A stretch of 50,554 nucleotides of DNA from Xenorhabdus griffiniae (GTDB taxonomy: Bacteria; Pseudomonadota; Gammaproteobacteria; Enterobacterales; Enterobacteriaceae). The stretch spans positions 1 to 50,554 of the forward strand of contig NZ_LDNM01000041.1 in NCBI RefSeq assembly GCF_001028135.1. The letters run 5' to 3'. Under the pieces are notes generated by a model. That model was not told the DNA's origin, did no database searches, and saw nothing but the letters and a program-made list of their open reading frames with translations. Positions 17,367-27,554 of the stretch are shown here, piece after piece; position 1 is the stretch's first letter; the number at the start of each line of letters is the position of its first letter. A program made the position numbers and the translations under genes.

Positions 17367-18818
17367 TTATATGACATACAAATCAAGGTATTCGTTTACC
17401 GGAATGTCTCTCAATGACATCAGGTCAAGAGATACCGCTAAAATTTTTTGTTGCTGCTCTTGCGGGAAGCGACGCGCCAGATTGGTTTTGAATTTCTTCT
17501 CTAATAGCGGAATGCCCTCTTTGCGGCGACGGGCGTGTCCAAGCGGGAATTCGATTTTAACTTCGTCCGGTTGGGTGCCATCGATGAATGTCAACGTCAG
17601 CGCATTGGCGATGGCGCGTTTTTCGGGATCGTGATAATCACGGGTAAAATCGGGGTCTTCGACGCAGACTATTTTTTCCCGCAAGGCGTCAATGCGTGGA
17701 TCGGCCGCGATATCATCTTCATAATCCGCCGCCGTAAGACGACCAAAAATCAGTGCAATAGCAACCATATATTGAATGCAGTGATCCCTGTCGGCGGGAT
17801 TATTCAATGGTCCTCGTTTATCAATGATCCTGATACAGGCTTCGTGGGTGCGTATTGTGATGTGAGCAATATCTTCAATTCCCTTGCCGCGCTCTTTCAG
17901 TTGCTGATGTAAGATCATAGCCGCTTCTACCGCAGTTTGTGAATGGAATTCTGCCGGGAAAGCGATTTTGAACAACACATTTTCCATCACATAAGCGCCA
18001 TAAGGGCGCTGGAATTTGAAGGGCTGACCATTGAACAGGACGTCATAAAACCCCCAGGTTTTGGTCGTCAATACGGAGGGATAGCCCATTTCGCCTGTTT
18101 GGGCTATCAACGCCAGACGTACGGCACGGGAAGTTGCATCTCCCGCCGCCCAGGATTTGCGAGAGCCGGTATTGGGGGCATGGCGGTAAGTTCTCAAGGA
18201 TTGTCCGTCAACCCAGGCTAATGAAACCGCACTTAATATTTCTTCCCGTTTCAACCCTAATAGTTGGGCAACAACCGCCGTAGATGCCACTTTGACTAAA
18301 ACGACATGATCCAATCCGACTTTATTGAAAGCATTTTCTAATGCCAGACAGCCTTGAATTTCATGCGCCTTAATCATCGCTGTCAGAATATCCCACATGG
18401 TGAGTGGTTTTTCTCCGTGGGCAAGCGCATTTCTGGACAACCAGTCGGCGGTGGCAAGTATTCCGCCAAGATTATCAGAAGGATGTCCCCATTCGGCCGC
18501 CAGCCAGGTGTCATTGAAATCAAGCCAGCGGATCATGGCTCCAATGTTGAATGCAGCCTGAACAGGATCGAGCTGAAATTGAGTTCCGGGTACACGCGCG
18601 CCATTAAGCACCGTTGTGCCCGGCGCAATTGGCCCTAATAACTTTGTACAGGCGGGATATTCCAGCGCTTCCAGTCCACAACCCAACGTATCTATCAGGC
18701 AGTGGTGGGCTGTGGCGTAAGCAATTGGGGATGTAATGGTGTAGTCCATGACATAATCCACAATATCTACAATCACCTGATCGTAATCAGGACGGTTGTT
18801 AACAACAGAGGTAGACAT
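17367..18818 (-). CDS. prpD: 2-methylcitrate dehydratase PrpD
   Basis: The 483-residue protein matches PrpD of the MmgE/PrpD family in length and signatures: D-T-L-G-C-G-L near residue 49, W-L-D-F-N-D-T-W near 98, G-H-P-S-D-N-L-G near 111, and [10 protein letters not shown] near 220. It dehydrates 2-methylcitrate to 2-methyl-cis-aconitate in the cytosolic methylcitrate cycle. It lies 22 bp after prpC. The 3' end abuts the inserted repeat, and the last residues may have been altered by it, although the product has the usual length. Confidence 0.95.
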   Translation of the reverse strand: MSTSVVNNRPDYDQVIVDIVDYVMDYTITSPIAYATAHHCLIDTLGCGLEALEYPACTKLLGPIAPGTTVLNGARVPGTQFQLDPVQAAFNIGAMIRWLDFNDTWLAAEWGHPSDNLGGILATADWLSRNALAHGEKPLTMWDILTAMIKAHEIQGCLALENAFNKVGLDHVVLVKVASTAVVAQLLGLKREEILSAVSLAWVDGQSLRTYRHAPNTGSRKSWAAGDATSRAVRLALIAQTGEMGYPSVLTTKTWGFYDVLFNGQPFKFQRPYGAYVMENVLFKIAFPAEFHSQTAVEAAMILHQQLKERGKGIEDIAHITIRTHEACIRIIDKRGPLNNPADRDHCIQYMVAIALIFGRLTAADYEDDIAADPRIDALREKIVCVEDPDFTRDYHDPEKRAIANALTLTFIDGTQPDEVKIEFPLGHARRRKEGIPLLEKKFKTNLARRFPQEQQQKILAVSLDLMSLRDIPVNEYLDLYVI

Positions 18819-18840
18819 AATTAATCCTTAAATCGAATTA

Positions 18841-20013
18841 TTAACGTTGTTCAATCGGTATAAATGCCAAATTTTCAGGGCCAATATAGTTAGCGGATGG
18901 ACGGATGATTTTGTTATCAATACGTTGTTCAATAATGTGAGCGGCCCAACCGGAAGTACGGGCAATCACAAACAGCGGGGTAAACATGGCAGTAGGGACT
19001 CTCATCATGTGATAGGAAACCGCAGAGAACCAATCGAGATTCGGGAACATTTTCTTGTTATCCCACATTATGGATTCAATCCGATCCGCAATGTCATACA
19101 TCTGGGGCGCCCCTGCTTCCTGAGACAGTTGCCGGGAAATTTCTTTAATCACTTTATGGCGGGGATCGGAAACAGTATAAACCGGATGACCAAAACCCAT
19201 GATGACTTCTTTTCTCTCCAAACGGGCCAGAATATCGGCCTCGGCTTGCGCGGGAGTGTCATAACGTTGCTGGATTTCAAATGAAACTTCATTGGCCCCG
19301 CCATGTTTTGGTCCCCGCAGGGCACCAATCCCCCCGATAATGGCAGAGTAAATATCTGATCCGGTACCCGCAATGACCCGGCTGGTAAAGGTAGAAGCAT
19401 TAAATTCATGCTCGGCGTACAGGATAAGGGAAGTCTGCATGGCTTTTTCCCATGATCTCTGTGGTTTTTGACCATGCAAGAGATGGAGAAAGTGTCCGCC
19501 AATGGAATCATCATCGGTTTCAACTTCAATGCGGCGGCCATGATGGCTGTAGTGATACCAATAAAGCAGTATTGAACTGAGCGAGGCGAGTAAGCGATCA
19601 GCAATATCGCGGGCACCCGCCAGGTTGTGATCTTCTTTTTCTGGCAAAGTACAACCCAGTACAGAAACACCAGTACGCATGACATCCATAGGATGCGCCA
19701 TCGCAGGCAGTGCTTCCAAGGCGGCTTTAACGCTGCCGGGCAGGCCCCGCAAGTATTGCAATTTGTTTTTGTAGGCAGTTAATTCTGCGCGGGAGGGAAG
19801 CTTGTCGTGGATGAGAAGATAAGCGACCTCTTCAAATTCACAATGGGCGGCCAAATCGAGAATATCATAGCCACGGTAATGTAACTCATTGCCATTTTTG
19901 CCAACGGTACAGAGCGCCGTATTGCCTGCCGTAACACCGGACAGTGCAACTGATTTTTTGGGTTTGATGGGTGTAGATTCAGAGACTCCCGCTGTCGTAT
20001 TCTGCTTACTCAT
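18841..20013 (-). CDS. prpC: 2-methylcitrate synthase PrpC
   Basis: The 390-residue protein is a citrate-synthase-fold enzyme condensing propionyl-CoA with oxaloacetate. The catalytic residues can be read: histidine in [10 protein letters not shown], histidine in G-F-G-H-P-V-Y, and aspartate in N-L-D-W-F-S-A. The segment R-G-Y-D-I-L-D-L-A is the usual early motif. The start at 20013 overlaps the end of prpB by 8 bp (ATGAGTAA), so translation is coupled; a longer frame upstream lies wholly inside prpB and is not used. E. coli PrpC has 389 residues. Confidence 0.95.
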   Translation of the reverse strand: MSKQNTTAGVSESTPIKPKKSVALSGVTAGNTALCTVGKNGNELHYRGYDILDLAAHCEFEEVAYLLIHDKLPSRAELTAYKNKLQYLRGLPGSVKAALEALPAMAHPMDVMRTGVSVLGCTLPEKEDHNLAGARDIADRLLASLSSILLYWYHYSHHGRRIEVETDDDSIGGHFLHLLHGQKPQRSWEKAMQTSLILYAEHEFNASTFTSRVIAGTGSDIYSAIIGGIGALRGPKHGGANEVSFEIQQRYDTPAQAEADILARLERKEVIMGFGHPVYTVSDPRHKVIKEISRQLSQEAGAPQMYDIADRIESIMWDNKKMFPNLDWFSAVSYHMMRVPTAMFTPLFVIARTSGWAAHIIEQRIDNKIIRPSANYIGPENLAFIPIEQR

Positions 20014-20911
20014 AAGTATCACCTCTGCTATTTTTCTGGGAAAACAGGGCATCCAGTTTTCGTTCAAAATCGTAGTAGTTGATGCTTTCATAAAGTTCAT
20101 TACGGGTTTGCATCATATTGATGACATTTTTCTGGGTGCCATCCCGACGCAAAGTGGTATAGACCTGTTCGGCCGCCTTATTCATCGCCCGAAATGCCGA
20201 TAGAGGGTAAAGGGCAATGGCGACGTTGACGCGCCTTAATTCTTCGATTGTAAAGAGCGGTGTCGCACCGAACTCGGTAATATTCGCTAAAACGGGAACC
20301 TGCGTTCTGGACGCGAATTCCTGATACATAGGCAGCTCTGTGATTGCTTCAGGGAACAGCATATCGGCACCCGCTGCGATATAAGCTGCGGCCCTGTCCA
20401 GTGCGGCATCTAACCCTTCTACGGCCAGTGCATCTGTGCGGGCCATAATGACAAAATTCTCATCAGTGCGGGCATCAACGGCAGCCTTGATACGGTCTAC
20501 CATCTCCTGTCTGGAGACAATTTCTTTATTTGGACGATGGCCACAACGTTTAGCACCGACCTGATCTTCAATATGGACACCTGCGGCCCCTGCTTTAATA
20601 ATAGAACGAATTGTGCGGGCGACATTAAACGCTGAGGAACCGAATCCAATATCGGCATCGACAAGCAGCGGTAAGTCACAGACATCAGTAATGCGGCGGA
20701 CATCAATCAACACATCATCCAGCGTAGAGATCCCCAAATCGGGTAGCCCCAGTGAACCTGCGGAAACCCCACCGCCTGAAAGGTAAATCGCCTTGTAACC
20801 TGCCTGTTTTGCCATCAATGCATGGTTTGCATTGATGGTTCCGACGACTTGTAGCGGAGATTCGTCCTTTATTGCCTGACGAAAAGCTAAACCAGCGGAA
20901 GAAAATGCCAT
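20006..20911 (-). CDS. prpB: 2-methylisocitrate lyase PrpB
   Basis: The 301-residue enzyme cleaves 2-methylisocitrate to pyruvate and succinate. Active-site signatures are D-A-D-I-G-F-G at 85-91 (metal ligands) and K-R-C-G-H at 121-125 with catalytic Cys123, as in E. coli PrpB. The ATG at 20911 is preferred to a TTG two codons upstream; a GGGGTT stands before it. It is the first gene of the operon and lies downstream of a sigma-54 promoter. Confidence 0.96.
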   Translation of the reverse strand: MAFSSAGLAFRQAIKDESPLQVVGTINANHALMAKQAGYKAIYLSGGGVSAGSLGLPDLGISTLDDVLIDVRRITDVCDLPLLVDADIGFGSSAFNVARTIRSIIKAGAAGVHIEDQVGAKRCGHRPNKEIVSRQEMVDRIKAAVDARTDENFVIMARTDALAVEGLDAALDRAAAYIAAGADMLFPEAITELPMYQEFASRTQVPVLANITEFGATPLFTIEELRRVNVAIALYPLSAFRAMNKAAEQVYTTLRRDGTQKNVINMMQTRNELYESINYYDFERKLDALFSQKNSRGDTYE

Positions 20912-20977
20912 ATACAACCCCGTTGTTACTAAAATGAAACCGATTTGTGTTTGATTGTTACTATGGGAATGTTTAAG

Positions 20978-20993
20978 GCAAGGTTTGTGCCAA
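20978..20993 (-). promoter_or_regulatory. Sigma-54 (-24/-12) promoter of prpBCDE
   Basis: On the minus strand the sequence reads TTGGCAC-N5-TTGC, an exact match to the -24/-12 core (TGGCAC-N5-TTGC). It lies about 67 bp upstream of the prpB start. prp operons are known to be transcribed by sigma-54 RNA polymerase activated by PrpR, whose gene is divergent here. Confidence 0.9.
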
Positions 20994-21123
20994 TACTTTA
21001 AAAGCGGGAAAGTGAACCCGCAGGGATATAAAAATCGTATTGTTTTTATTATCTAAATTAATTGGGTGAATAGGTTTTGGTTGGTGGGTGGTTATTGTTT
21101 AGCTATTGGCTATAATGTATATT

Positions 21124-21180
21124 TGTTTCATCTTGAATCAAATAGGTTTCATTTTTGTTTCATGTTTTGGCGGTGAAACA
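21124..21180. promoter_or_regulatory. Putative PrpR enhancer sites
   Basis: The region holds TGTTTCA at 21124-21130, GGTTTCA at 21145-21151, TGTTTCA at 21156-21162 and the inverted TGAAACA at 21174-21180. The last two make an inverted repeat with an 11-bp spacer. They lie 130-200 bp upstream of the sigma-54 promoter and just before prpR, the expected place for an upstream activator site; binding is inferred. Confidence 0.65.
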
Positions 21181-21205
21181 GTATACAAGAAATGGGGGAG
21201 GAGAT

Positions 21206-22876
21206 ATGGCATCAGCACACGCAGGGGAACGTGATAACAACAAACCCGTGATTTGGACAGTCTCTGTTTCCAGGCTGTTTGATCTTTTTCGTGATATTAC
21301 ACCGGAATTTGATCATCAAGCTGATATCACACCGATTCAGTTGGGTTTTGAACGGGCGGTTCAACATATTCGCAAACGGCTAGAAACCGAGCATTGTGAT
21401 GCTGTGATTTGCGCTGGGTCTAATGGAGCCTATTTAAAAAGCCGTTTATCCGTGCCGATGATTATTGCTAAAGCCAGCGGATTTGATGTTATGCAGGCAT
21501 TGGCGCGTGCCCGACAAATCAGTTCCCGAATGGGTGTGATTACCTACCAGAATACGTTGCCTGCATTAGAAGAATTTCAGCAGCGTTTCAATTTGCGCAT
21601 TGAACAACGCAGTTATGTCACAGAGGAAGATGCCAGGGCGCAGGTTAATGCTTTGAAAGCGATGGGCATCAACGTGATTGTCGGGGCAGGATTGATTACC
21701 GATCTTGCTTATGAAGCTGGGTTAGTGGGGGTTTTTGTCTATTCAGCGGATTCGATTCGGCAGGCATTTCGGGATGCTTTGGAGATGGCCCGGATGAGCA
21801 AACTGAATCAGGCCGTGATTTCGCCTTATCCTACAGAAGATAAACTACGCACACGGCATACAATCAACGATATCAGGGGCAATTCTGTTGCGGTAGAACA
21901 GGTGCGCAATACAATTATGCTGTACTCCCGTTCAACGGCAACAGTGTTAATTCAGGGAGAAAGCGGTACGGGAAAAGAGTTGGTGGCACAGGCTATTCAT
22001 CATGAATATACCTTGCGGTATGGGCAACTCGCGGGTAAGCATCCACGGCCGTTTGTGGCGGTTAACTGTGGCGCGATTACTGAGTCTTTGCTGGAGGCTG
22101 AACTGTTTGGCTATGAAGAAGGCGCTTTCACTGGTTCACGACGTGGCGGACGTGCGGGATTATTCGAAATTGCACATAGAGGGACGTTATTTCTGGATGA
22201 AATCGGTGAAATGCCGTTGCCTTTGCAAACGCGGTTATTAAGGGTATTGGAGGAAAAATCGGTTGTCAGGGTGGGGGGATATCGCCCGATTGCTGTCGAG
22301 GTGCGGATCATCTGTGCGACGCATTGTGATTTGGATACCTGGGTCAGGGAAGGGCGTTTTCGGGCAGATTTGTTCTACCGTTTGAGTGTATTGCGGATCA
22401 ACATACCCGCCTTAAGGGAGAGGGGAGATGATATTGGTTTGTTGGCGATAGCGTACTTACAACGGGCTTTTGCGGTACTTAACTTACCCGTTTCTGCATT
22501 GAGAATACAAGAGCTTGCTGGGTGTCATGACGTGTTGCACGTCTATCATTGGCCGGGCAATGTGCGTGAACTACGTAACTTAATGGAACGGATAGCGCTC
22601 TATTTAAGTGCACATCCAGAACAGGCGTTAACCTCTGCATTGATATTATCACTGTCACCTGAGCGCCAGATTGGCACCAATACCATTAGCAGTATGAAAT
22701 CTGCTCAAATTGCGACCCCTTCTTTTATTGAAAACACGTCTTCATTACACGGTATTTCATTACATGATATTGTGGCGAGATTCTCAGGTAATCGGCGTGC
22801 GGCAGCGGAATATCTGGGCATTAGCCGCACGACGCTATGGCGGAAGTTAAAGAAGGAGCAGGAAAAAGTTAAGTAG
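21206..22876 (+). CDS. prpR: Sigma-54-dependent activator PrpR
   Basis: The 556-residue activator has three parts: the PrpR N-terminal sensor domain (about 13-190, thought to sense 2-methylcitrate), an AAA+ domain and a Fis-type helix-turn-helix. In the AAA+ part Walker A is G-E-S-G-T-G-K-E at 251-258, the sigma-54 contact loop G-A-F-T-G-S is at 306-311, and Walker [11 protein letters not shown] follows. The C-terminal [17 protein letters not shown] is the DNA-binding helix pair. The start at 21206 is supported by GGGGGAGGAG; upstream in-frame codons overlap the putative operators. The gene is divergent from prpBCDE and activates it. Confidence 0.95.
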   Translation: MASAHAGERDNNKPVIWTVSVSRLFDLFRDITPEFDHQADITPIQLGFERAVQHIRKRLETEHCDAVICAGSNGAYLKSRLSVPMIIAKASGFDVMQALARARQISSRMGVITYQNTLPALEEFQQRFNLRIEQRSYVTEEDARAQVNALKAMGINVIVGAGLITDLAYEAGLVGVFVYSADSIRQAFRDALEMARMSKLNQAVISPYPTEDKLRTRHTINDIRGNSVAVEQVRNTIMLYSRSTATVLIQGESGTGKELVAQAIHHEYTLRYGQLAGKHPRPFVAVNCGAITESLLEAELFGYEEGAFTGSRRGGRAGLFEIAHRGTLFLDEIGEMPLPLQTRLLRVLEEKSVVRVGGYRPIAVEVRIICATHCDLDTWVREGRFRADLFYRLSVLRINIPALRERGDDIGLLAIAYLQRAFAVLNLPVSALRIQELAGCHDVLHVYHWPGNVRELRNLMERIALYLSAHPEQALTSALILSLSPERQIGTNTISSMKSAQIATPSFIENTSSLHGISLHDIVARFSGNRRAAAEYLGISRTTLWRKLKKEQEKVK

Positions 22877-22939
22877 AAACAGTTTCCCCGTTTTTATCAT
22901 GCTAATCGGCTATTTTAATTGTTAGACAATGAATGCTCA

Positions 22940-23908
22940 TTAGATCTTGTTTGCTAACAAATGTGCATATCGTTTTATATCAATATTTCCGCCACTCAAG
23001 ATAATTCCGATACGTTGCCCTTGCAATTGTTCCCGCATTGCTTTTGCCGCAGCAAATCCCAAACAACCGGTAGGCTCGACAAGGGTTTTCATTCGCTCTG
23101 CCAAAAAATACATGGCATCAATTAATTGATCATCTGACGCAGTAAGAATATCTTGGACAAGGTGGCGAATGATGGCAAACGTGTGTTGCCCTAAGTGCTG
23201 TGTTTGGGCACCATCTGCAATGGTTTTTGGGGTGTCTATATGAATTATTTCACCTTTTTTAAAAGATTGCTGACCGTCATTACCGGCTGCCGGCTCGACA
23301 CCAAAAACCTGACATGTAGGGGATAAGTGAGCAGCGGCAAGCGCAGAGCCAGATAATAATCCCCCACCGCCAAGGGGTATAAACAGAGCATCCAACTCGC
23401 CGATTTCTTCAAATAGCTCCTTAGCTGCGGTGCCTTGACCTGCAATGATATGGGGATGATCGAAAGGTGGAATGAGTGTCATACCGTGTTTTTCCGCCAG
23501 TTGCCGGCCGATTTCTTCACGATTTTCAGTATATCTGTCATAAAAAACGACTTTACCACCATAACCTTTTGTTGCTGTTATCTTAGCCTGAGGAGCATCG
23601 TGTGGCATGACAATGGTGGCTGAAATATTCAGTAATTTAGCTGCCAGCGCAATTGCCTGTGCATGATTGCCGGATGAAAAAGCAATAACCCCTGCTTTTT
23701 TCTGTTCATCATTAAACTGGGATAGCGCATTCATGGCTCCGCGGAATTTGAATGCTCCCATTTTTTGATAGTTTTCACACTTGAAATAGACTGTAGCGTC
23801 AAAGAGTTTATTGACAGTTGTTGATGTGAATACAGGCGTCTTATTGATATAGGGTTTAATACGAGAATGTGCTGCATGGATATGATTATAATCGGGAATA
23901 AACTTCAT
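22940..23908 (-). CDS. PLP-dependent ammonia-lyase (threonine/serine dehydratase or hydroxyaspartate ammonia-lyase)
   Basis: The 322-residue protein is a fold-type II PLP enzyme. The PLP lysine lies in G-A-F-K-F-R-G-A (Lys54), the substrate loop is S-S-G-N-H-A-Q at 78-84, and the phosphate-binding glycine loop is G-G-G-G-L-L-S-G near 176. Length fits short dehydratases without a regulatory ACT domain (catabolic threonine dehydratase, serine racemase, threo-3-hydroxyaspartate ammonia-lyase). Which substrate is used cannot be decided by eye. It stands alone, convergent with prpR. Confidence 0.85.
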   Translation of the reverse strand: MKFIPDYNHIHAAHSRIKPYINKTPVFTSTTVNKLFDATVYFKCENYQKMGAFKFRGAMNALSQFNDEQKKAGVIAFSSGNHAQAIALAAKLLNISATIVMPHDAPQAKITATKGYGGKVVFYDRYTENREEIGRQLAEKHGMTLIPPFDHPHIIAGQGTAAKELFEEIGELDALFIPLGGGGLLSGSALAAAHLSPTCQVFGVEPAAGNDGQQSFKKGEIIHIDTPKTIADGAQTQHLGQHTFAIIRHLVQDILTASDDQLIDAMYFLAERMKTLVEPTGCLGFAAAKAMREQLQGQRIGIILSGGNIDIKRYAHLLANKI

Positions 23909-24018
23909 TATTTTAGTCTCCTTTGCCCAATAACGTATCTCAAATATTATTGAATACCTTGATAATAAGAAGACAATACAATCACAATATTGTGGTTAAT
24001 ACTGGGATGGCTGTATCA

Positions 24019-24366
24019 TTATGGCATCTTAGAATCTATATATTCCTGAGGCATCCAGCCTGCTTCCCCTGAGTCTTTATATGCCCAATACCAACCATTT
24101 AATACTCGGTCCAGATACAGATATTCTCCCGCTTTTACTGTTAACTCGTGAGCGGTGTAATCTTCCTTACATATTGCGTTATCAGGATAAATGAGATCCA
24201 GAATTTGTTGAGGAACCCAGCCACTGACATTTAAAGAGTTTGTAGTCCAAATCCAGTAAGGGTACTCAATATCGCTATGGCTGATCGAAACAATATCTCC
24301 AGCTTGTAATTTGATCGGATTTGGATAAGCGCTAACATAATCGTGTATAACAATACCTTTTCTCAT
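24019..24366 (-). CDS. Small protein with two tandem SH3-like domains
   Basis: The 115-residue product consists of two SH3-like units. Unit 1 (about 5-57) has I-H-D-Y, L-Q-A-G-D-I-V-S-I, W-I-W-T and G-W-V-P-Q-Q-I. Unit 2 (about 64-111) has K-E-D-Y-T-A-H-E-L-T-V-K-A-G-E, W-Y-W-A-Y and A-G-W-M-P-Q-E-Y-I. The ALYDY-like start, the paired tryptophans and the G-W-x-P-x-x-Y/I ending resemble eukaryotic-type SH3 domains. There is no signal peptide, so it should be cytosolic. It probably binds a proline-rich or other peptide ligand; the partner is unknown. GAGGAG precedes the start. Confidence 0.75.
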   Translation of the reverse strand: MRKGIVIHDYVSAYPNPIKLQAGDIVSISHSDIEYPYWIWTTNSLNVSGWVPQQILDLIYPDNAICKEDYTAHELTVKAGEYLYLDRVLNGWYWAYKDSGEAGWMPQEYIDSKMP

Positions 24367-24474
24367 TATTTTTTACTCCTCACTGATAATTATGATTAGG
24401 ATATTACAACTCAAAGATACAGAAATAATTATGTGCTATACCAACGGGTTGGATACATGACCGTTAATTCGTAG

Positions 24475-25038
24475 TCATTCAGACATTGCAATATCCAATA
24501 GGCACTCTTGCAACAGTGACAATACTTCATCACTGTGCCCAGTGCGTTGCATCATAATGATCGCTCCTTCGACAAGTAAAGCAAATTTCTGCGCCAGACG
24601 TTTTCCGTTAAGTTCTGGGGGTAGAGAAGACGCAATTACCTGTTCTATTTGCTTTTTATGCGCCTGAATAAGAGGAATAACTTGTGGTTGTTCCTTTCCT
24701 ATTTCGATGACTGTATTGATGAATGCACACCCTCTGAATTCATTAGAGTTGAACCATTCAGCTAATGTTTTTGTCAGAGCTTCAGTCGGTGAGCTAGAAC
24801 GATTTATGTTAGCCTGGAGAGATCCTCTAAACCACTGAATCCACTGTTCATGGCGATAATCAAGAAAGGCCAGTATCAGGTCATTTTTGGATGGAAAGTG
24901 GCGATAGAACGTGACTTTCGTTACCTCAGATTCCTTAATGATGCGGTCAATGCCTGTAGCTCGTATACCATCACGGTAAAACAACATGTGGGCTGCTTTT
25001 AGTATGCGCTCACGAGCTTTGGATACTTTTTTACTCAT
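24475..25038 (-). CDS. TetR family regulator
   Basis: The 187-residue protein has a clear TetR DNA-binding domain: R-E-R-I-L-K-A-A-H-M-L-F-Y-R-D-G-I-R-A-T-G-I-D at about 9-31 and V-T-K-V-T-F-Y-R-H-F-P-S-K-N-D-L at about 39-54. The remainder is the ligand-binding domain. It is divergent from the NTF2-fold gene, and a perfect 20-bp palindrome lies between them, so it probably represses that gene and itself. Confidence 0.9.
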   Translation of the reverse strand: MSKKVSKARERILKAAHMLFYRDGIRATGIDRIIKESEVTKVTFYRHFPSKNDLILAFLDYRHEQWIQWFRGSLQANINRSSSPTEALTKTLAEWFNSNEFRGCAFINTVIEIGKEQPQVIPLIQAHKKQIEQVIASSLPPELNGKRLAQKFALLVEGAIIMMQRTGHSDEVLSLLQECLLDIAMSE

Positions 25039-25102
25039 AATCCCTTATCTCCTCATGCAATTATTATTTATGTGGACAGACCCGCCCGCTTAATTTACTG
25101 TG

Positions 25103-25122
25103 TGTAGACAGATCTGTCTACA
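25103..25122. promoter_or_regulatory. Perfect 20-bp palindrome, probable TetR operator
   Basis: TGTAGACAGATCTGTCTACA is a perfect 20-bp palindrome in the 102-bp gap between the divergent TetR and NTF2-fold genes, 18 bp before the latter's start. A related half-site GGACAGA lies at about 25075-25081. Size, symmetry and place fit a TetR dimer operator. Confidence 0.8.
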
Positions 25123-25140
25123 TGCAATAAGGAAACTATT

Positions 25141-25608
25141 ATGGAAATAAGGCAACCTGTACCTCCATTCACATTTGAAACTGCTGAATTGAAGGTCCGT
25201 CTGGCAGAAGACGCTTGGAACACCCGGAATCCAGAGAAGGTCGCGCAAGTGTATACAAAAGATACATTCTGGCGTAACCGTACTGAATTTGTGGAAGGAC
25301 GTGAAGCCGTTGTCGATTTTTTGACACACAAATGGAATAGGGAGATTGATTACCGTCTTATCAAAGAGTTATGGGCATTTGATAAAAATCGTATTGCTGT
25401 ACGCTTTGCTTATGAATGGCATGATGACTCAGATAATTGGTTCCGTAGTTTTGGCAATGAAAACTGGGAGTTTACTGGACAAGGTTTAATGACACGTCGT
25501 TTCGCATGTATCAATGATATGCCAATCAAGGAGACGGAAAGGCTTTTTTACTGGCCATTAGGGCGTCGTCCTGATGAACATAAGGGACTAAGTGAATATG
25601 GCTTATGA
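25141..25608 (+). CDS. NTF2-fold (SnoaL/DUF1348-like) protein
   Basis: The 155-residue protein matches the DUF1348 group of NTF2-like proteins: [14 protein letters not shown] near 19-33, D-T-F-W-R-N-R near 41, G-R-E-A-V-V-D-F-L near 53, then R-L-I-K-E-L-W-A-F and [24 protein letters not shown]2-fold proteins are small cone-shaped enzymes or binders; no catalytic function can be named. A TetR-type gene lies upstream in opposite orientation. AAGGAA precedes the start. Confidence 0.85.
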   Translation: MEIRQPVPPFTFETAELKVRLAEDAWNTRNPEKVAQVYTKDTFWRNRTEFVEGREAVVDFLTHKWNREIDYRLIKELWAFDKNRIAVRFAYEWHDDSDNWFRSFGNENWEFTGQGLMTRRFACINDMPIKETERLFYWPLGRRPDEHKGLSEYGL

Positions 25609-25749
25609 ACTAATAAAAATTGTTTTGCAAGGTAAGAAATTATCAGAATGACGTTCCTCAATGGGCATTGAGCGAGAAAGACAGGGGCGGATCAGATTGC
25701 CCCTGATATCCAGAGTAGGATGTTTCAGATTGAGTTGTGACTAATACAA

Positions 25750-26445
25750 TTAATATCCGATAGCTATATATTGTACTTGTGAACTTGACCAGTTTCCAAG
25801 TGAGTCGTGAACAACAATTAAGAATTCTTCTTTTGATCTAATTTCAGCAGATATGCCTTGCCCCCACTGATCTCCTCTAACATAACTACCAGTTACAACA
25901 AAACACTTATTTTTAAATGGAATTGGAAATTTTCGTAAGTCCGTATTTCTTATTCCACCGTTCACAACTCCCCATTGAATAATTAGTCCACCAGGGAGCG
26001 TTTGATAACCCGATTCACTAAGTTTTGATTCAAAACTGTTCATATCCGGTATCTGGTCTGATCCATTTCCTACAGTTCTATAAACCAATTCTGATAAGCC
26101 AAGATTCTTCACAAATTCTGCTTTATCAGGAATATCCGCACCGTTCTGATCCTTAGACAAGCGAGTATTGGCATTCTCATTTGCATTACTGGCATTTTGA
26201 TTAGCTGTATTTGCTAAATCGTATGCTATTTTTACTGCTTTTGGTGTTGCGGCATTAGTTTCGCTATCACTACTAATGTCATTGCTTAGGGTAACAAGTC
26301 CTTTATCTTGCAGTGTTGCATAAGGATGATTCCGGCTTTGAGCATGATTTTGAATTAAATCTTTTACATACTTTCGAGTTGGTACTATGACAAATTCATC
26401 TTCTTCTAAGGTTGGTGTATTAGGTTGGTTATATTTAGTTTTCAT
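25750..26445 (-). CDS. Orphan phage tail fibre protein
   Basis: The 231-residue product has the layout of a P2/lambda-type tail fibre C-terminal part. A short N-terminal segment is followed by the fibre repeat A-T-L-Q-D-K-G-L-V-T-L-S (about 43-54) and N-A-A-T-P-K-A-V-K (about 65-73), an Asn/Ala-rich coiled segment, K-A-E-F-V-K-N-L-G-L near 108, and a C-terminal receptor-binding domain with L-P-G-G-L-I-I-Q-W-G near 147. No other phage gene flanks it. It could be a spare fibre module for the tail cluster at the start of the window or a leftover of a lost prophage. Confidence 0.78.
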   Translation of the reverse strand: MKTKYNQPNTPTLEEDEFVIVPTRKYVKDLIQNHAQSRNHPYATLQDKGLVTLSNDISSDSETNAATPKAVKIAYDLANTANQNASNANENANTRLSKDQNGADIPDKAEFVKNLGLSELVYRTVGNGSDQIPDMNSFESKLSESGYQTLPGGLIIQWGVVNGGIRNTDLRKFPIPFKNKCFVVTGSYVRGDQWGQGISAEIRSKEEFLIVVHDSLGNWSSSQVQYIAIGY

Positions 26446-27020
26446 ATTTACTCCCTTGTTTAATTAATAAGTTTAGTGCTAGGTAACATGAATGCAGTGG
26501 ATTATTTCTTCACCTGTGAATATCAATAAAATAAGTTAATCAATATTGGAGAGTCATTTTTGACTCAGCTCCGTTAGAAAATTGCATATGTTTTGATGAT
26601 AGGATGGCATAAAAAAGTCAGTGAATAATTAATAAAGTTTATTTTTATTCTGACAAAATTATATAAATAAGGTATTTTGATTGCACATTTGTAAAAAATC
26701 CCTCGCATATAATCAATTTATTCAACTATTATCACGTATTAATCTATTTCGATGAGTGGTTTTTTTATGTGATAAAGTCGATATTTCACATCCTTTAACC
26801 TATTGATAGATAGTATTTATAACATAGTGCAGTTGGGGGGCATATTAAATCTCTTTAGTCGCTTGCTGAGTTTTGAGTTACGTTGATTAGAGAGGATTAT
26901 TTATACTGAAATCGGATAGATGAATAACTTGGATGATATAGAAGTTATCATTTCAGTACTCCATTAATGATGAAGTAATAATAATTTTATTTTTGAGTGA
27001 TTTCATCAAAAGGGGGCGAT
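26446..27020. other. AT-rich intergenic region, no gene seen
   Basis: About 575 bp between the divergent tail-fibre and secreted-protein genes. It is A/T rich, with short T runs and no convincing open frame, RNA gene or repeat. It should contain both promoters. Confidence 0.6.
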
Positions 27021-27443
27021 ATGAAAGTATTATTTAATATAATTTTGATAGCGTTATCTTTAATCATACAGCCAGCTTTGGCTTGGCAAGATTATGACAT
27101 AAGATTTGTGAATGAATGGTTATCTAAAAGTCTTAACGTGCCTTTTAAACCAGGTTCTGTTGACGTTTATTATTTGTCTAAAATAAATGACTCGTGTATA
27201 GCAGCTATTCCTAACCCACTAAATTTCAAGCTTGATGAATCAACTCCAGAACATCGTGTGCGTGTTCAGGATATTAACTCCAGTACGACGTGTGTAGGGA
27301 GGCAAAAAAAGATAATTTGGGCGGTGAGCACGAAAAAATATCCTGCCAGCCTAGACTTTGGCGCTTGTTTTGTGCAATGGAGTGTCACTTACTATTGCGA
27401 TAGCAGCCAAGATCAGAGAACCAAGAATCTTTTTCTTCATTGA
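27021..27443 (+). CDS. Small secreted protein of unknown function with four cysteines
   Basis: I do not recognise this 140-residue protein. It starts with a typical signal peptide (hydrophobic stretch to about residue 21, A-L-A cleavage site). The mature part of about 119 residues has four cysteines, at 59, 91, 116 and 126, able to make two disulfides, and no membrane segment. The ATG at 27021 is chosen over upstream codons because AGGGGGCGAT lies just before it. Base composition is A/T rich like its surroundings. It stands alone between the orphan tail fibre and the TonB receptor. Confidence 0.65.
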   Translation: MKVLFNIILIALSLIIQPALAWQDYDIRFVNEWLSKSLNVPFKPGSVDVYYLSKINDSCIAAIPNPLNFKLDESTPEHRVRVQDINSSTTCVGRQKKIIWAVSTKKYPASLDFGACFVQWSVTYYCDSSQDQRTKNLFLH

Positions 27444-27554
27444 CGACCCCCTTGTACGTAAGGAAATTGAACTTAAATTTCAATGCCAAAATCACACTAT
27501 CTATGGGTTAAACCTTATCATCGTATGGTATGCTTCCCAAAACCACAGATAAAC

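Noticed and set aside
17320-17634. Plus-strand open frame across the end of prpD
   Set aside because: It is antisense to prpD and starts inside the mobile repeat; no ribosome binding site.
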